Origin: Solilutibacter silvestris
GTDB lineage: Bacteria; Pseudomonadota; Gammaproteobacteria; Xanthomonadales; Xanthomonadaceae
DNA: 64,000 nt
Assembly: GCF_002895945.1 (NCBI RefSeq)
Contig: NZ_NPZB01000001.1
Location: forward strand, 449,501-513,500
Direction of reading: 5' to 3'
Position numbers and translations under genes: made by a program. The notes beneath the pieces were generated by a model. It was not told the origin of the DNA and made no database searches. It was given only the letters and a program-made list of their open reading frames with translations. Positions within the stretch are counted from its first letter, which is position 1; each line of letters starts with the position of its first letter. Below are positions 20,636 to 29,065 of the stretch, in pieces.

Positions 20636-21346
20636 TCAGGCGCTAGGATTGGATGGCGGTCCATTCGTGCTTTGGGGCATCAATTCGGGGTCGTGATCCG
20701 CGGCTGCTTCATCCTCCAACTCATAGCTGTAGACGCGCCGCGGTGGCGGCGGATCGGCGTGGCGGAACAGCAATGCGGCGACCACGCCGGCGATGGCGCC
20801 GCCGAGGTGCGACTGCCAGGACACGCCCGGTTGCAAAGGCAGCACTGTCAGCAATGCGCCGCCGTAGAGCAGGTAGACGATCATCGCGGCGGCGACCGCG
20901 GCCTGTTCCCTGCGGACGATGCCCAACACCAGCGTCATCAGCATCAACCCTTGGGTGATCCCGCTGGCACCGAGGTGATGTTCGCCGGGTGCGCCCAACA
21001 GCCAGGCGGACAGCCCCGAGCCCAGCCACAGCAGCGGCAGGGCACGCAGGCTGGCACGCGGGTAGACGCTGCCGGCGAGGGTGCCGAGGATGAGGACGGC
21101 GATGGCGTTCGACAGCACGTGATCCCACGAACCGTGCAGCAACGGCGCGGTGAGGATGCCGACAAGGCCGCCAGCGGAGTGCGGTTGCACGGTGAGCGCC
21201 GGATGCTCGCCGCCGCCGAGGGCGTGGATCAGCAGCAGCACCAGGATCGCGATGAGGCTGCAGGTGAGGGCGCGGCGCAGGCGCCCGGCATCGAGCCGAC
21301 GTTGCCGGCGCGGATCGGTGGGGGTGGCGGTTTCGTGCAGGACCAT
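20636..21346 (-). CDS. Rhomboid-family intramembrane serine protease
   Basis: A 236-residue membrane protein with six predicted helices. The rhomboid features are present: HGSWDHVLSN (about 71-80), the catalytic Ser128 in GASG and the catalytic His180 in SHLGGAIAG. Rhomboids cut transmembrane segments of other membrane proteins. The C-terminal tail (about 200-236) is acidic and cytosolic. Divergent from the rRNA methyltransferase gene. Substrate unknown. Confidence 0.9.
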   Translation of the reverse strand: MVLHETATPTDPRRQRRLDAGRLRRALTCSLIAILVLLLIHALGGGEHPALTVQPHSAGGLVGILTAPLLHGSWDHVLSNAIAVLILGTLAGSVYPRASLRALPLLWLGSGLSAWLLGAPGEHHLGASGITQGLMLMTLVLGIVRREQAAVAAAMIVYLLYGGALLTVLPLQPGVSWQSHLGGAIAGVVAALLFRHADPPPPRRVYSYELEDEAAADHDPELMPQSTNGPPSNPSA

Positions 21347-21401
21347 TCACCGGACATGGCGACGCATCGCTGCGTGCGCAAGGTGGCCGTGCATTCACCG
21401 C

Positions 21402-21407
21402 TAAACT
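21402..21407 (+). promoter_or_regulatory. -10-like box 6 nt before the rRNA methyltransferase (leaderless candidate)
   Basis: TAAACT, then six bases (GGCGGG), then ATG at 21414. The GGCGGG touches the ATG and is too close to act as a normal ribosome-binding site. Confidence 0.4.
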
Positions 21408-21413
21408 GGCGGG

Positions 21414-22583
21414 ATGAACGAAGCCCTGCCCGTGGTACGCCTGAAGAACGCCTGGAACTCCACGCATCCGTGGATTTTCCAGCGGTTGGTCGAGAAACCG
21501 GCGCAACGCCCGAAACCGGGTTCGATCGTCGACGTGCTGAACGTCGACGGACAGTGGATCGGTCGCGGTTTCTACAACGGCCATTCGCGGATCGCGGTGC
21601 GCATCCTCGAACGCGATCCCGATGTCACCATCGACCAGGCGTGGTTCGAGGCGAAGATCGGCGAGGCGATCCGCTTGCGCCGCGAGTTCCTGAAACTGGA
21701 CGACGTCAGCAACGCCTGGCGCGTGGTGCACAGCGAAGGCGATGGCATTTCCGGTCTGGTGGTCGATCGCTATGACGACCTGATCGTCGTCGAATTCTTC
21801 AGCGCCGGCGCATGGCGGCATCGCGAAATCATCTTCAATGCGCTGCGCAGCCATTTCCCCGGTTGCCGCTTCCACAGTTTCGCCGACGAGCACATCCAGA
21901 AGCAGGAGAGTTTCGACTACCGCGACACGCTCGGCACCGAAGCGGCGCTGGTGACCGAATATGGCGTGAAGTTCCGCGCCGATCCGGCCGGTGCACACAA
22001 GACCGGATTCTTCGCCGACCAGCGCGAGAATCGCGAGTGGCTTGGGCGTCAGTGCGCGGGCCGGCGCGTGCTCGATCTGTGCTGCAACACCGGTGGTTTC
22101 GGCATCTATGCCGCAGTGCATGGCGCGAGCGAAGTGGTCGGCATCGACATCGATGCGGCGGTGCTCGACATCGCGCGCGCCAACGCCAAGCTCAACAACG
22201 TGAAACCGCGGTTTATCCAGGCCGACATCTTCCCGTGGTTGCGCGACGCGGCAATCAATGGCGAACAGTTCGATGTGGTGATCCTCGATCCGGCGAAGAT
22301 GACCCGCGATCGCGAGCAGGTGATCAACGCGCTGAAGAAATATCTCGACATGAACAAGTTGGCGCTGGGCGTGGTGAAGCCGGGCGGATTGTTCGCCACC
22401 TTCAGCTGCACCGGGTTGGTGAGCGAGGAGCAGTTCACCGACATGTTGCGGCGCGCGGCGTTCTACGCCGGGCGCACGGTGCAGGTGTTGAAGGTCGCCG
22501 GCGCCGGACCGGATCATCCGTGGCTGGCGCAGGTGCAGGAATCGCGTTACCTCAAGGCAGTGTTCTGCCGCGTGCTCGACTGA
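21414..22583 (+). CDS. Class I SAM-dependent rRNA methyltransferase (RlmI-like)
   Basis: A 389-residue protein with an N-terminal PUA RNA-binding domain (about 1-80, HPWIFQRLVE and GFYNGHSRIAVRIL) and a Rossmann methyltransferase domain with AHKTGFFADQRENR, the SAM-binding VLDLCCNTGGFGIYAA (about 221-236) and DVVILDPAKMTRDRE. This matches the RlmI family, which makes 5-methylcytosine in 23S rRNA; exact target inferred by family only. It may be translated from a leaderless mRNA. Confidence 0.9.
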   Translation: MNEALPVVRLKNAWNSTHPWIFQRLVEKPAQRPKPGSIVDVLNVDGQWIGRGFYNGHSRIAVRILERDPDVTIDQAWFEAKIGEAIRLRREFLKLDDVSNAWRVVHSEGDGISGLVVDRYDDLIVVEFFSAGAWRHREIIFNALRSHFPGCRFHSFADEHIQKQESFDYRDTLGTEAALVTEYGVKFRADPAGAHKTGFFADQRENREWLGRQCAGRRVLDLCCNTGGFGIYAAVHGASEVVGIDIDAAVLDIARANAKLNNVKPRFIQADIFPWLRDAAINGEQFDVVILDPAKMTRDREQVINALKKYLDMNKLALGVVKPGGLFATFSCTGLVSEEQFTDMLRRAAFYAGRTVQVLKVAGAGPDHPWLAQVQESRYLKAVFCRVLD

Positions 22584-22586
22584 GAA

Positions 22587-23153
22587 TCACTCGGCGAGAA
22601 CGTAGCCGTCGGCGTTGGCGTGTTTTGGCTTGTTGCCGACGCGCACGCAGACCTGATCACCGCACATCGTGATCGCGCCACTGCGGGTCGCCTGCAGGAT
22701 CGCCTGGGCAAATTCGGCACGCTGCAACTCCTGCTGGCTGCGCCACATCATCCATGCGCTGCCGCCAGCGGCGATTGCCGCGGCGATGATCAGTGCCAGC
22801 GAGGCGATGGTGACCAAGCGCCGTTGTGACGCCCGCAACGCGAGGGTTTCGGCCTGCAATGCGCGCGCGGCATCGGTGGTTTGGCGCGATGCTGCAGACA
22901 ACGCATCGAGCGAGGGACGCAGGCCGGCATCTGCGCCTTGCGATACCGCCATGCGGGTTTCATCGCGAATCGCGGCAACCGCGCCGTTCGAAAGATCGCG
23001 CCCCTGTTCGACCAAGGTCAGCGCCGCCGATTCCACCGCGTGTGCATTCGCTTCGGTCACATCGGCGACGCGATCGGCGCGTTGTTCCAGCAGGTCGGTG
23101 AACGCCGCCATCCGCAGCGCGAGTTCCTGCAAATCGTTGTTATCCATCGTCAT
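22587..23153 (-). CDS. Single-pass membrane protein, end of the DUF2235 operon
   Basis: A 188-residue protein whose ATG (23153) overlaps the stop of the DUF2235 gene (ATGA). The first 115 residues are helical and rich in Ala, Glu and Gln, like a coiled coil (RMAAFTDLLEQRADRVADVT, ALQAETLALRASQRR); one strong membrane helix follows (VTIASLALIIAAAIAAGGSAW, about residues 116-136), then a short tail with two Cys (MCGDQVCVRVG). I do not recognise a family. Translational coupling suggests that it works with the upstream lipase, for example as an adaptor or a second protective protein. Confidence 0.7.
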   Translation of the reverse strand: MTMDNNDLQELALRMAAFTDLLEQRADRVADVTEANAHAVESAALTLVEQGRDLSNGAVAAIRDETRMAVSQGADAGLRPSLDALSAASRQTTDAARALQAETLALRASQRRLVTIASLALIIAAAIAAGGSAWMMWRSQQELQRAEFAQAILQATRSGAITMCGDQVCVRVGNKPKHANADGYVLAE

Positions 23154-24562
23154 CGTTGCATTACCGGTGCGTGTTGCGTTGGTGGCTGTTGCGACTGTTG
23201 TTGTGCGAGCTGCGCCGCCAGTTGCGATTCGCGCTGTTGCTCGTTGGCGTCGCGCCCTTGTTGCAGCCATGTTTGCGCGGCGTCGCTGCCCAGCCACGGC
23301 GAACTGGCGGCGCGCATGCCGGCGGCATCACCGCGCAGGGCGGCATCGGTCATCTGGCGGAAGATGTCGCCGCTTGATGTTGCACGGGATTGCGCCTGGT
23401 CCGGCATTGGTGGTGGCGCCTGCTGTTCGGGCAAGCGGACCGGTCGATATTCGACTTGACTGGCGAGCTGCGGATCGACCGGTGCTTTGTGGAAACAGTC
23501 GGATAGCGGTTGCGCGATCTTGCACTGGTTGTCTGCACCGAGTTGATCGGTATAGCCACGTTCGTGGTGCTGATCGTAATAGCTTGTCGAATAGACAGGA
23601 AGGTGGTCTTCGGAATGAAGTTTCTGATACTTCGCAGGGTCCTGAACCACGGCCTGTGGCTTCAAGAAGTCGTGATCGGACAGGGAGTTGAGATAGGCGA
23701 CGCCCATGTTGGCGCTGAGCACACCGAGACCGTTGTATTTATAGGAGTCGCCGGCGGTACTGTGCGGGCCGGGCACATGGACACTGAGGAAACGATTGTT
23801 TTCCGAAAAACCATCGGGGAACAGGCGGTCGCCCTTGAAATCGTTGCGTTTGTCGTCCGAGCGAATGTCGAAGGCGCCGACTGTTGATGGCGCGAGGCGG
23901 CGATCGTATTCGGTATTGTTGGTCGAGACCGGATCGAACAGCATCACCGCTTGCAGGGTTTGCTTGGGTGGTGCCAATGGCGGCTGGTTGGCGTTGTACT
24001 TGGCTGAGGTGACCAAGCCATAGTGGTCGCGATGGATGACCGCGTTATCGGGGTCGAGGATGCCGCGTTCCTCGACCATCCGGTTGAGCGCCGCCACTTC
24101 TTCTGCACCACGGCTGAAACCGACGCCAGCAACACGGATCTGGGCTTGCGGGTCTTCCTGCAACCACTGCTTCGACTGCGTGCAAAGCTGGTAATACGCG
24201 GTTTCCACACGTTCGTCGAAACTGGTTGCCCGCCAGCCGTCCCAGGCACGAGGGATCAAATGATCCTGGGTACCGATGCCTTCGACGTAGCCGGAATAAA
24301 TTGCCGGGTTCCGGTTATGGATGAGTTGGTCGTGGATCTTCGCAACAGCACTCCAGTTTTCCGGTTTGTCCTTGCGCATGCTGTTTCCGGTGCCATCCAG
24401 TGCTGCGATATACAAACGTTCATGCGGATTACCTGCGTGCAGCAGCACGGGGACCTGCATCTGGCCCAGCTGTTGACGCGCTTCCGCGTACTGTTGCAGA
24501 TCGGCGGTGGTGGCCTGATCCCTGCGGACGTGATCTTCGTCTCTGCCGAATACGTTCCCCAT
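23150..24562 (-). CDS. DUF2235 (Tle1-like) alpha/beta hydrolase, putative lipase effector
   Basis: A 470-residue protein with features of the DUF2235/Tle1 phospholipase group: the N-terminal ALDGTGNS segment (about 54-61), the nucleophile elbow GVGFSRGAE (Ser about 150), and an HVPGPHSTAGDSY segment (about 261-273) that likely holds the catalytic His. Family members include type VI secretion lipase effectors. No signal peptide is seen. The C-terminal 90 residues are Gln/Pro-rich. I looked for the Xanthomonadales type IV effector domain (XVIPCD) and did not see its conserved FAVQG-type core. The gene follows a lipoprotein gene by 17 nt and overlaps the next gene by 4 nt. Base composition looks less GC-rich than its neighbours. 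Confidence 0.8.
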   Translation of the reverse strand: MGNVFGRDEDHVRRDQATTADLQQYAEARQQLGQMQVPVLLHAGNPHERLYIAALDGTGNSMRKDKPENWSAVAKIHDQLIHNRNPAIYSGYVEGIGTQDHLIPRAWDGWRATSFDERVETAYYQLCTQSKQWLQEDPQAQIRVAGVGFSRGAEEVAALNRMVEERGILDPDNAVIHRDHYGLVTSAKYNANQPPLAPPKQTLQAVMLFDPVSTNNTEYDRRLAPSTVGAFDIRSDDKRNDFKGDRLFPDGFSENNRFLSVHVPGPHSTAGDSYKYNGLGVLSANMGVAYLNSLSDHDFLKPQAVVQDPAKYQKLHSEDHLPVYSTSYYDQHHERGYTDQLGADNQCKIAQPLSDCFHKAPVDPQLASQVEYRPVRLPEQQAPPPMPDQAQSRATSSGDIFRQMTDAALRGDAAGMRAASSPWLGSDAAQTWLQQGRDANEQQRESQLAAQLAQQQSQQPPTQHAPVMQR

Positions 24563-24579
24563 GTCTCCCCCAAAACGTT

Positions 24580-25227
24580 TCAGTAAGTCTTGCTGTAGAC
24601 CTTGATCAGGTCATTGCGGAAATCGCTGTACTTGTTGCCCGGAATCTGCAGGTGCTTCGTGGCAATGTGCGCCAGCATGTAGACATTCACGGTGCGGTTG
24701 TCGATCTCGATGATGATGCCGGGGTCGCCGATGCTGGCATTGGGAGACACCTCATCGCGCGGCACGTTGTGACGGATCAGGCGATCCTTGAATATTTGGT
24801 CGAGATCGACGGTGGCATGCAACATGGTGCCATCCTTGGAGACCCAATTCAGATCTGCCGGTGGAGGAAAGTTGGGTAGAGAAAGCCGCCATGCCGTAAA
24901 CAGGTCGGCATGGCGATGTCCAAATGACGCGAGAGATGGCTCAGGTCCATCCGATGTATACGGAAAGTTCGCATAGACCACGCGATAGGACTGGACATCG
25001 AACGCGCCCATCGTGAAGTTGTGGCGGACGAACTTCAGCGGCCATTCCCACAGTTGGCCATGGGCGGGCGACGTGCTCGTGTCGGAAGGCGTGCGGTCGG
25101 TCGGTGAGGTCATGGCGGATGAACATCCCTGGATAGCCATCAACAGTATCGATGCAGCAAGCAGACTGCGTGCAGGAGGCAAGTGGTGTGTCTTCGCTGC
25201 GGCTGGATGCATGGAGTGAACCCTCAT
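24580..25227 (-). CDS. Putative immunity lipoprotein of the DUF2235 operon
   Basis: A 215-residue protein with a lipoprotein signal (lipobox AIQGC, Cys about 35) and a globular domain of about 170 residues rich in aromatic residues and Asp (for example WEWPLKFVRHNF, TWRLSLPNFPP-like strands, DPGIIIEIDNRTVNVY). I do not recognise a named family. A periplasmic lipoprotein next to a lipase effector is the usual arrangement for immunity against Tle-type effectors, so I infer that role. Its ATG overlaps the stop of the preceding small gene (25224-25227, ATGA). Confidence 0.6.
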   Translation of the reverse strand: MRVHSMHPAAAKTHHLPPARSLLAASILLMAIQGCSSAMTSPTDRTPSDTSTSPAHGQLWEWPLKFVRHNFTMGAFDVQSYRVVYANFPYTSDGPEPSLASFGHRHADLFTAWRLSLPNFPPPADLNWVSKDGTMLHATVDLDQIFKDRLIRHNVPRDEVSPNASIGDPGIIIEIDNRTVNVYMLAHIATKHLQIPGNKYSDFRNDLIKVYSKTY

Positions 25228-25562
25228 TTCGGCGTATGGCGCGTGAGGTTCGACACCTCGTCGAACTCCAGCAACAGTTGCTTGCGCGGATCACGCGCTT
25301 CCAGCTGTTGTCGGGTGAGGAGGCCGCCGAGATCCGCCTGTATTTCCGGTCGAAGGGGAATGTCGGCATTGCGGAACGACGCCAGCGCAGCCTCGGAAAC
25401 GGGGCGCGCGGCGATCGCGACCTTTTCCACCTCGTCGTCGGAAGACAGATTCGCCCCGCACAGGGATTCCCTGGACCAGGCGGCGGCCGACAGCATGGAC
25501 AGCAGGCCCAGCACCACAAGGCGGCCATGGACGGATATGTGACGGCGGTCGCGGATTCCCAT
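25224..25562 (-). CDS. Small exported protein at the head of the DUF2235 operon
   Basis: A 112-residue protein with an N-terminal signal-like hydrophobic stretch (RLVVLGLLSMLSAAAW, about 14-29) and a short acidic/Leu-rich mature part (about 80 residues) with one Cys just after the predicted cleavage site (SLCGANL). No family recognised. The 4-nt overlap with the lipoprotein gene places it first in the operon. It could be a second immunity or chaperone-like component; this is inference. Confidence 0.6.
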   Translation of the reverse strand: MGIRDRRHISVHGRLVVLGLLSMLSAAAWSRESLCGANLSSDDEVEKVAIAARPVSEAALASFRNADIPLRPEIQADLGGLLTRQQLEARDPRKQLLLEFDEVSNLTRHTPK

Positions 25563-25654
25563 GGCCGCAACTTCTCACGCGACGCCCGGGCTGTCAATCG
25601 GGGAATTCCGACGGCAGGGCACAATGATGCCTCCCGATTCCATTCCGTCCCGAC

Positions 25655-26368
25655 ATGGCCAAGCTCTCCCGCCCCCATCACGAAGGCCACCGCAACGACA
25701 GCATCGGCTGGATGCGCGCGACCGTGCTCGGCGCCAATGACGGCTTGATCTCCACCAGTTCGCTGTTGATGGGCGTCGCCGCGGCCGGCGCCGCGCCGCG
25801 CGCACTGGCGATGACCGGCGTGGCCGCGTTGGTGGCCGGGGCGTTGTCGATGGCGGCGGGCGAATACGTTTCGGTGAGTACGCAGGCCGATACCGAGCGT
25901 GCCGATACCGAAAAGGAACGGCGCGAGTTGGAGGAAATGCCGGACGCCGAACTCCGTGAACTCACCCATATCTACATGCAGCGCGGCCTGTCGCGCGAGC
26001 TGGCGGCGCAAGTCGCCGAGGAAATGACTGCCCACGATGCGCTGGGCACCCACTTGCGCGATGAACTCGGCATCGTCGGCCATCTGTCGGCCAATCCGGT
26101 GCAGGCGGCGTTGGCGTCGGCGTCGGCGTTTTCGACGGGCGCGTTGCTGCCGATCGCGATTGCGTGGCTGTTCGCCGGGCAAGTTGGATTCAGCTGGATC
26201 CTGATCCTCGCGACATTGGCATTGCTGGCCGTGCTGGGCGCCATGGCGGGCTGGCTGGGCGGCGCATCGAAATGGAAAGGCGCGTTGCGGGTGCTGTTCT
26301 GGGGTGCCGCGGCGATGGCGGTCACGTCGGGCATCGGGCATCTGTTCGGGACCGCACTGGCGGGTTGA
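25655..26368 (+). CDS. VIT1/CCC1-family metal transporter
   Basis: A 237-residue membrane protein of the vacuolar-iron-transporter family, which exports Fe2+ or Mn2+ from the cytoplasm. The family's first helix segment GANDGLISTSSLLMGVAAAG (about 26-45) and AGALSMAAGEYVSVSTQADTE (about 61-81) are clear, followed by an amphipathic Glu-rich metal-binding hook (about 80-135) and three further helices. Metal specificity cannot be assigned. It stands alone between the DUF2235 operon and rmuC. Confidence 0.9.
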   Translation: MAKLSRPHHEGHRNDSIGWMRATVLGANDGLISTSSLLMGVAAAGAAPRALAMTGVAALVAGALSMAAGEYVSVSTQADTERADTEKERRELEEMPDAELRELTHIYMQRGLSRELAAQVAEEMTAHDALGTHLRDELGIVGHLSANPVQAALASASAFSTGALLPIAIAWLFAGQVGFSWILILATLALLAVLGAMAGWLGGASKWKGALRVLFWGAAAMAVTSGIGHLFGTALAG

Positions 26369-26393
26369 TCTCGGCCATTGAGACGCCCGCCGC

Positions 26394-26399
26394 TACACT
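26394..26399 (+). promoter_or_regulatory. -10-like box 6 nt before rmuC (leaderless candidate)
   Basis: TACACT, then GCGCGC, then ATG at 26406. No Shine-Dalgarno sequence is present. Confidence 0.45.
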
Positions 26400-26405
26400 G
26401 CGCGC

Positions 26406-27755
26406 ATGCCTGAAACGTCCACGCTCATCCTGATTCTCCTCGTCGCGGTGGCGATCGCCATCGTCCTGCTGGTCGTGTTGTTGCTGCGCAAGCCCGATGC
26501 CGCATTGGCGGAATTGCGTGAACGCCTGGAAGACGCCTTGCGCGAGGAACAGCGGTCGGGCCGCGGTGAATTGCGCGAATCGCTGGAGTCGAGCGCGACC
26601 GCGCAGTCGCGTCGCATCAATGACCTCACCGAACGCACCGACACCCGTCTCGATGCGTTCCAGAAAGCATTGAGCGATGACGCCCACAACGCCCGTCTCG
26701 ACACCACGACGCGGCAGCAACAGTTCGCCGATGCGCTGGGCCAGCGCCTGCGCGAGCTCGGCGATCGCAATACGCAAACACTGGGCGAGCTGCGCACGAC
26801 CCTGGAAACGCAGTTGAAGGCGTTGCAAGCCGACAACGCGCAGAAGCTCGAGCAGATGCGCGCGACGGTCGATGAGAAACTGCAAAGCACGCTGGAAACC
26901 CGTTTGGGTGAATCGTTCCGATTGGTGTCGGAGCGGCTGGAGGCGGTGCAGCGCGGCCTTGGCGAGATGCAGCAACTGGCCACCGGTGTCGGCGATCTCA
27001 AGCGCGTGCTCACCAACGTCAAGACACGCGGCACCTTCGGCGAAGTGCAGCTGGGTGCATTACTGGAACAGGTGCTGACGCTGGAGCAGTACGCCGGCAA
27101 CGTGACGACGCGTCCGGGCAGCAACGAGCGGGTCGAATACGCGGTGCGCTTGCCGGGACAGTTGGAGGGCGGGACCGTATGGTTGCCGATCGACGCCAAG
27201 TTCCCGCACGAAGACTACGAGCGACTGCTGGATGCGCAGGAGCGCGCCGATGCCGATGCCGCGAATGATGCCGGCGCCGCATTGGAACGCCGCATCCGCG
27301 ACGAGGCGAAGAAGATCCGCGACAAATACATCGAGCCGCCGCACACCACCGATTTCGCGCTGCTGTTCCTGCCGACCGAGGGCCTGTACGCCGAAGTGCT
27401 GCGTCGTCCCGGCTTGTTCGACATGCTGCAACGCGAGTTGCGCGTCACTCCGGTCGGGCCGACTACGTTACTTGCGGTGCTCAACAGCCTGCAGATGGGC
27501 TTCCGCACGCTGGCGATCGAGAAGCGCTCCAGCGAGGTGTGGCAAACGCTCGGCGCGATCAAGAGCGAGTTCGGGAAATTCGGCGTGGCACTCGATGCGG
27601 TGAAGAAGAAGCTGACCGAGGCCAGCAACAAGATCGATGAAACCGGCGTGCGCAGCCGTGCGATCGAGCGCAAGTTGCGGGATGTGGAGGTGTTGCCGAG
27701 CGATGTCGCGTTACCGCTGCTGGGACTTGATGCAGGCGATACCGACCAGGAATGA
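26406..27755 (+). CDS. rmuC: DNA recombination protein RmuC
   Basis: A 449-residue protein with one N-terminal membrane helix (LILILLVAVAIAIVLLVVLLL, about 6-26), a long coiled coil (about 35-190) and the conserved RmuC nuclease-like domain (about 195-425; for example GTFGEVQLGALLEQVL, VWLPIDAKFPHEDYERL, LFLPTEGLYAEVL). RmuC limits inversions at short inverted repeats in E. coli and is a PD-(D/E)XK-like protein. Length and layout are normal. Its end lies 12 nt from the stop of the convergent mlaA. Confidence 0.93.
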   Translation: MPETSTLILILLVAVAIAIVLLVVLLLRKPDAALAELRERLEDALREEQRSGRGELRESLESSATAQSRRINDLTERTDTRLDAFQKALSDDAHNARLDTTTRQQQFADALGQRLRELGDRNTQTLGELRTTLETQLKALQADNAQKLEQMRATVDEKLQSTLETRLGESFRLVSERLEAVQRGLGEMQQLATGVGDLKRVLTNVKTRGTFGEVQLGALLEQVLTLEQYAGNVTTRPGSNERVEYAVRLPGQLEGGTVWLPIDAKFPHEDYERLLDAQERADADAANDAGAALERRIRDEAKKIRDKYIEPPHTTDFALLFLPTEGLYAEVLRRPGLFDMLQRELRVTPVGPTTLLAVLNSLQMGFRTLAIEKRSSEVWQTLGAIKSEFGKFGVALDAVKKKLTEASNKIDETGVRSRAIERKLRDVEVLPSDVALPLLGLDAGDTDQE

Positions 27756-27767
27756 TCGGGCGTTGCC

Positions 27768-28757
27768 TCAGTCCGGCTTGGTCTGCAGGTATTCCGGCAG
27801 AGGCGCCACGGCGTCGTCGGGTTTGTCCTCGTTCCACAGCTGGTAATTGCGGCGTTGCCACCAGGCATCGCGGAACAGGCGGTAATCGTCGATCGCACCT
27901 TCGCGCAGGGCGTCGGTGGACAGCAGTTGCGCGCGGATGTTGATCACCGAAACGGTTTGCAGCGCCACCTGGCCGGCGACGCTGCGGGTATTGCGCAGCG
28001 GCGTGAGTTGCATGTCCCCGACCATGCCCACGGCATCGCGCACGGTGCGTGGCCCGAACACCGGGAGCACCAGGTAACGCGATTTTTTCCAGCCCCAAGT
28101 CGCGAAGGTTTGGCCGAGGTCTCCGCTCTTGTCGGGGATGTGCATCGCGGTGGCGACATCGAACAGGCCGCCGATGCCGAAGGTGCTGTTCACCAGGAAC
28201 CGGAACAGCGAGCCGCCGGCTTGCGAGGGCCTGCCTTGCAGCACCGCGTTGACGGTGTTGCTGGGACCGCCGAGGTTGCGGAAGAAATTGGAGACGCCGG
28301 TGCGGATCGGGCGCGGCATCACATGCGAGTAAACGACCGCGACCGGATGGATCATCGCGTGGTCGACGGCGTTGTTGATCGCGTGCATCTTGCGATTGAA
28401 GGGTTCCCACGGATCCCACGCCTGCGACGATCCCTGCGCCGCCGTGCCGCCGGCATCGCCATACAACGCTTGGTAGTCGGCCTCCGCGCTGGTGGCCGCC
28501 GGGTCGTTGGCGGTCGTGGTTTTTTGCACCGCGTTCGTCGCCGCATCCGTGCTGACGGGGGCTGCCGATGTCGTCGTGTCCGCAACGGCCGCTACTGATG
28601 CCGGTGTTGCGTTGCTGTCGTTCTGCGCCGGTGTCGCCGGAACCACGGTGCCGGCGGATGCCGCATCCGCGCGAGTGCCGCCTTGTTGCGCGCAGGCGGT
28701 CAGCGCCAGGACGAGTGCGGCGGCGATGACGGGGCGGTGGGTGCGGACGGAAACCAT
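27768..28757 (-). CDS. mlaA: MlaA (VacJ) outer-membrane lipoprotein
   Basis: MlaA is the outer-membrane part of the Mla system that removes mislocalised phospholipids from the outer leaflet. The 329-residue product has a lipobox (ALTAC) and the MlaA core from about residue 115 (DPWEPFNRKMHAINNAVD, GISNFFRNLGGPSNTVNAVLQG-like). Unlike the common form of about 250 residues, it has an extra linker of about 85 residues rich in Thr, Ala, Asp and Ser between the lipid anchor and the core. It is the last gene of the mlaFEDCBA run, 21 nt after mlaB. Confidence 0.92.
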   Translation of the reverse strand: MVSVRTHRPVIAAALVLALTACAQQGGTRADAASAGTVVPATPAQNDSNATPASVAAVADTTTSAAPVSTDAATNAVQKTTTANDPAATSAEADYQALYGDAGGTAAQGSSQAWDPWEPFNRKMHAINNAVDHAMIHPVAVVYSHVMPRPIRTGVSNFFRNLGGPSNTVNAVLQGRPSQAGGSLFRFLVNSTFGIGGLFDVATAMHIPDKSGDLGQTFATWGWKKSRYLVLPVFGPRTVRDAVGMVGDMQLTPLRNTRSVAGQVALQTVSVINIRAQLLSTDALREGAIDDYRLFRDAWWQRRNYQLWNEDKPDDAVAPLPEYLQTKPD

Positions 28758-28778
28758 GGTTGTTGCCGGAATGGGAAT

Positions 28779-29063
28779 TCAGTGGGCGAAATTCAAGCGT
28801 GCATCAAGGCGATAGGCGGCACGCAGCTCTTCGTATCCCGTCGGCGTGCCGATAAGTATGGCCTGCGGATGATGATCCGCCAGCCAGCCGACCAGCGCCA
28901 TGCCGGCGCTGTCGATGCGCGAGACCCGGTTCAGGTCGATCGTGGAAACCACCCCGGCTTTCGCCAGCTTCGGCCACAGCGCTGCGAGTGCCGGACGCAG
29001 CAACGCCCCGTCAAAGACGAGGCGTCCACCCTGCATTTCGATGCTGGCGGCAGCGTCGGTCAT
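28779..29063 (-). CDS. mlaB: MlaB, STAS-domain protein
   Basis: A 94-residue STAS-domain protein with the signature segment VSRIDSAGMALVGWL (about 47-61). MlaB binds the MlaF ATPase and stabilises the MlaFEDB complex. It starts 2 nt after the mlaC stop and is followed by mlaA. Small but well supported by context and motif. Confidence 0.88.
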   Translation of the reverse strand: MTDAAASIEMQGGRLVFDGALLRPALAALWPKLAKAGVVSTIDLNRVSRIDSAGMALVGWLADHHPQAILIGTPTGYEELRAAYRLDARLNFAH

Positions 29064-29065
29064 TT

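Noticed and set aside
23150-24562. DUF2235 protein as a Xanthomonas-type T4SS effector
   Set aside because: The conserved XVIPCD tail was looked for and not recognised, so I did not assign this export route; the effector idea is kept only as inference.
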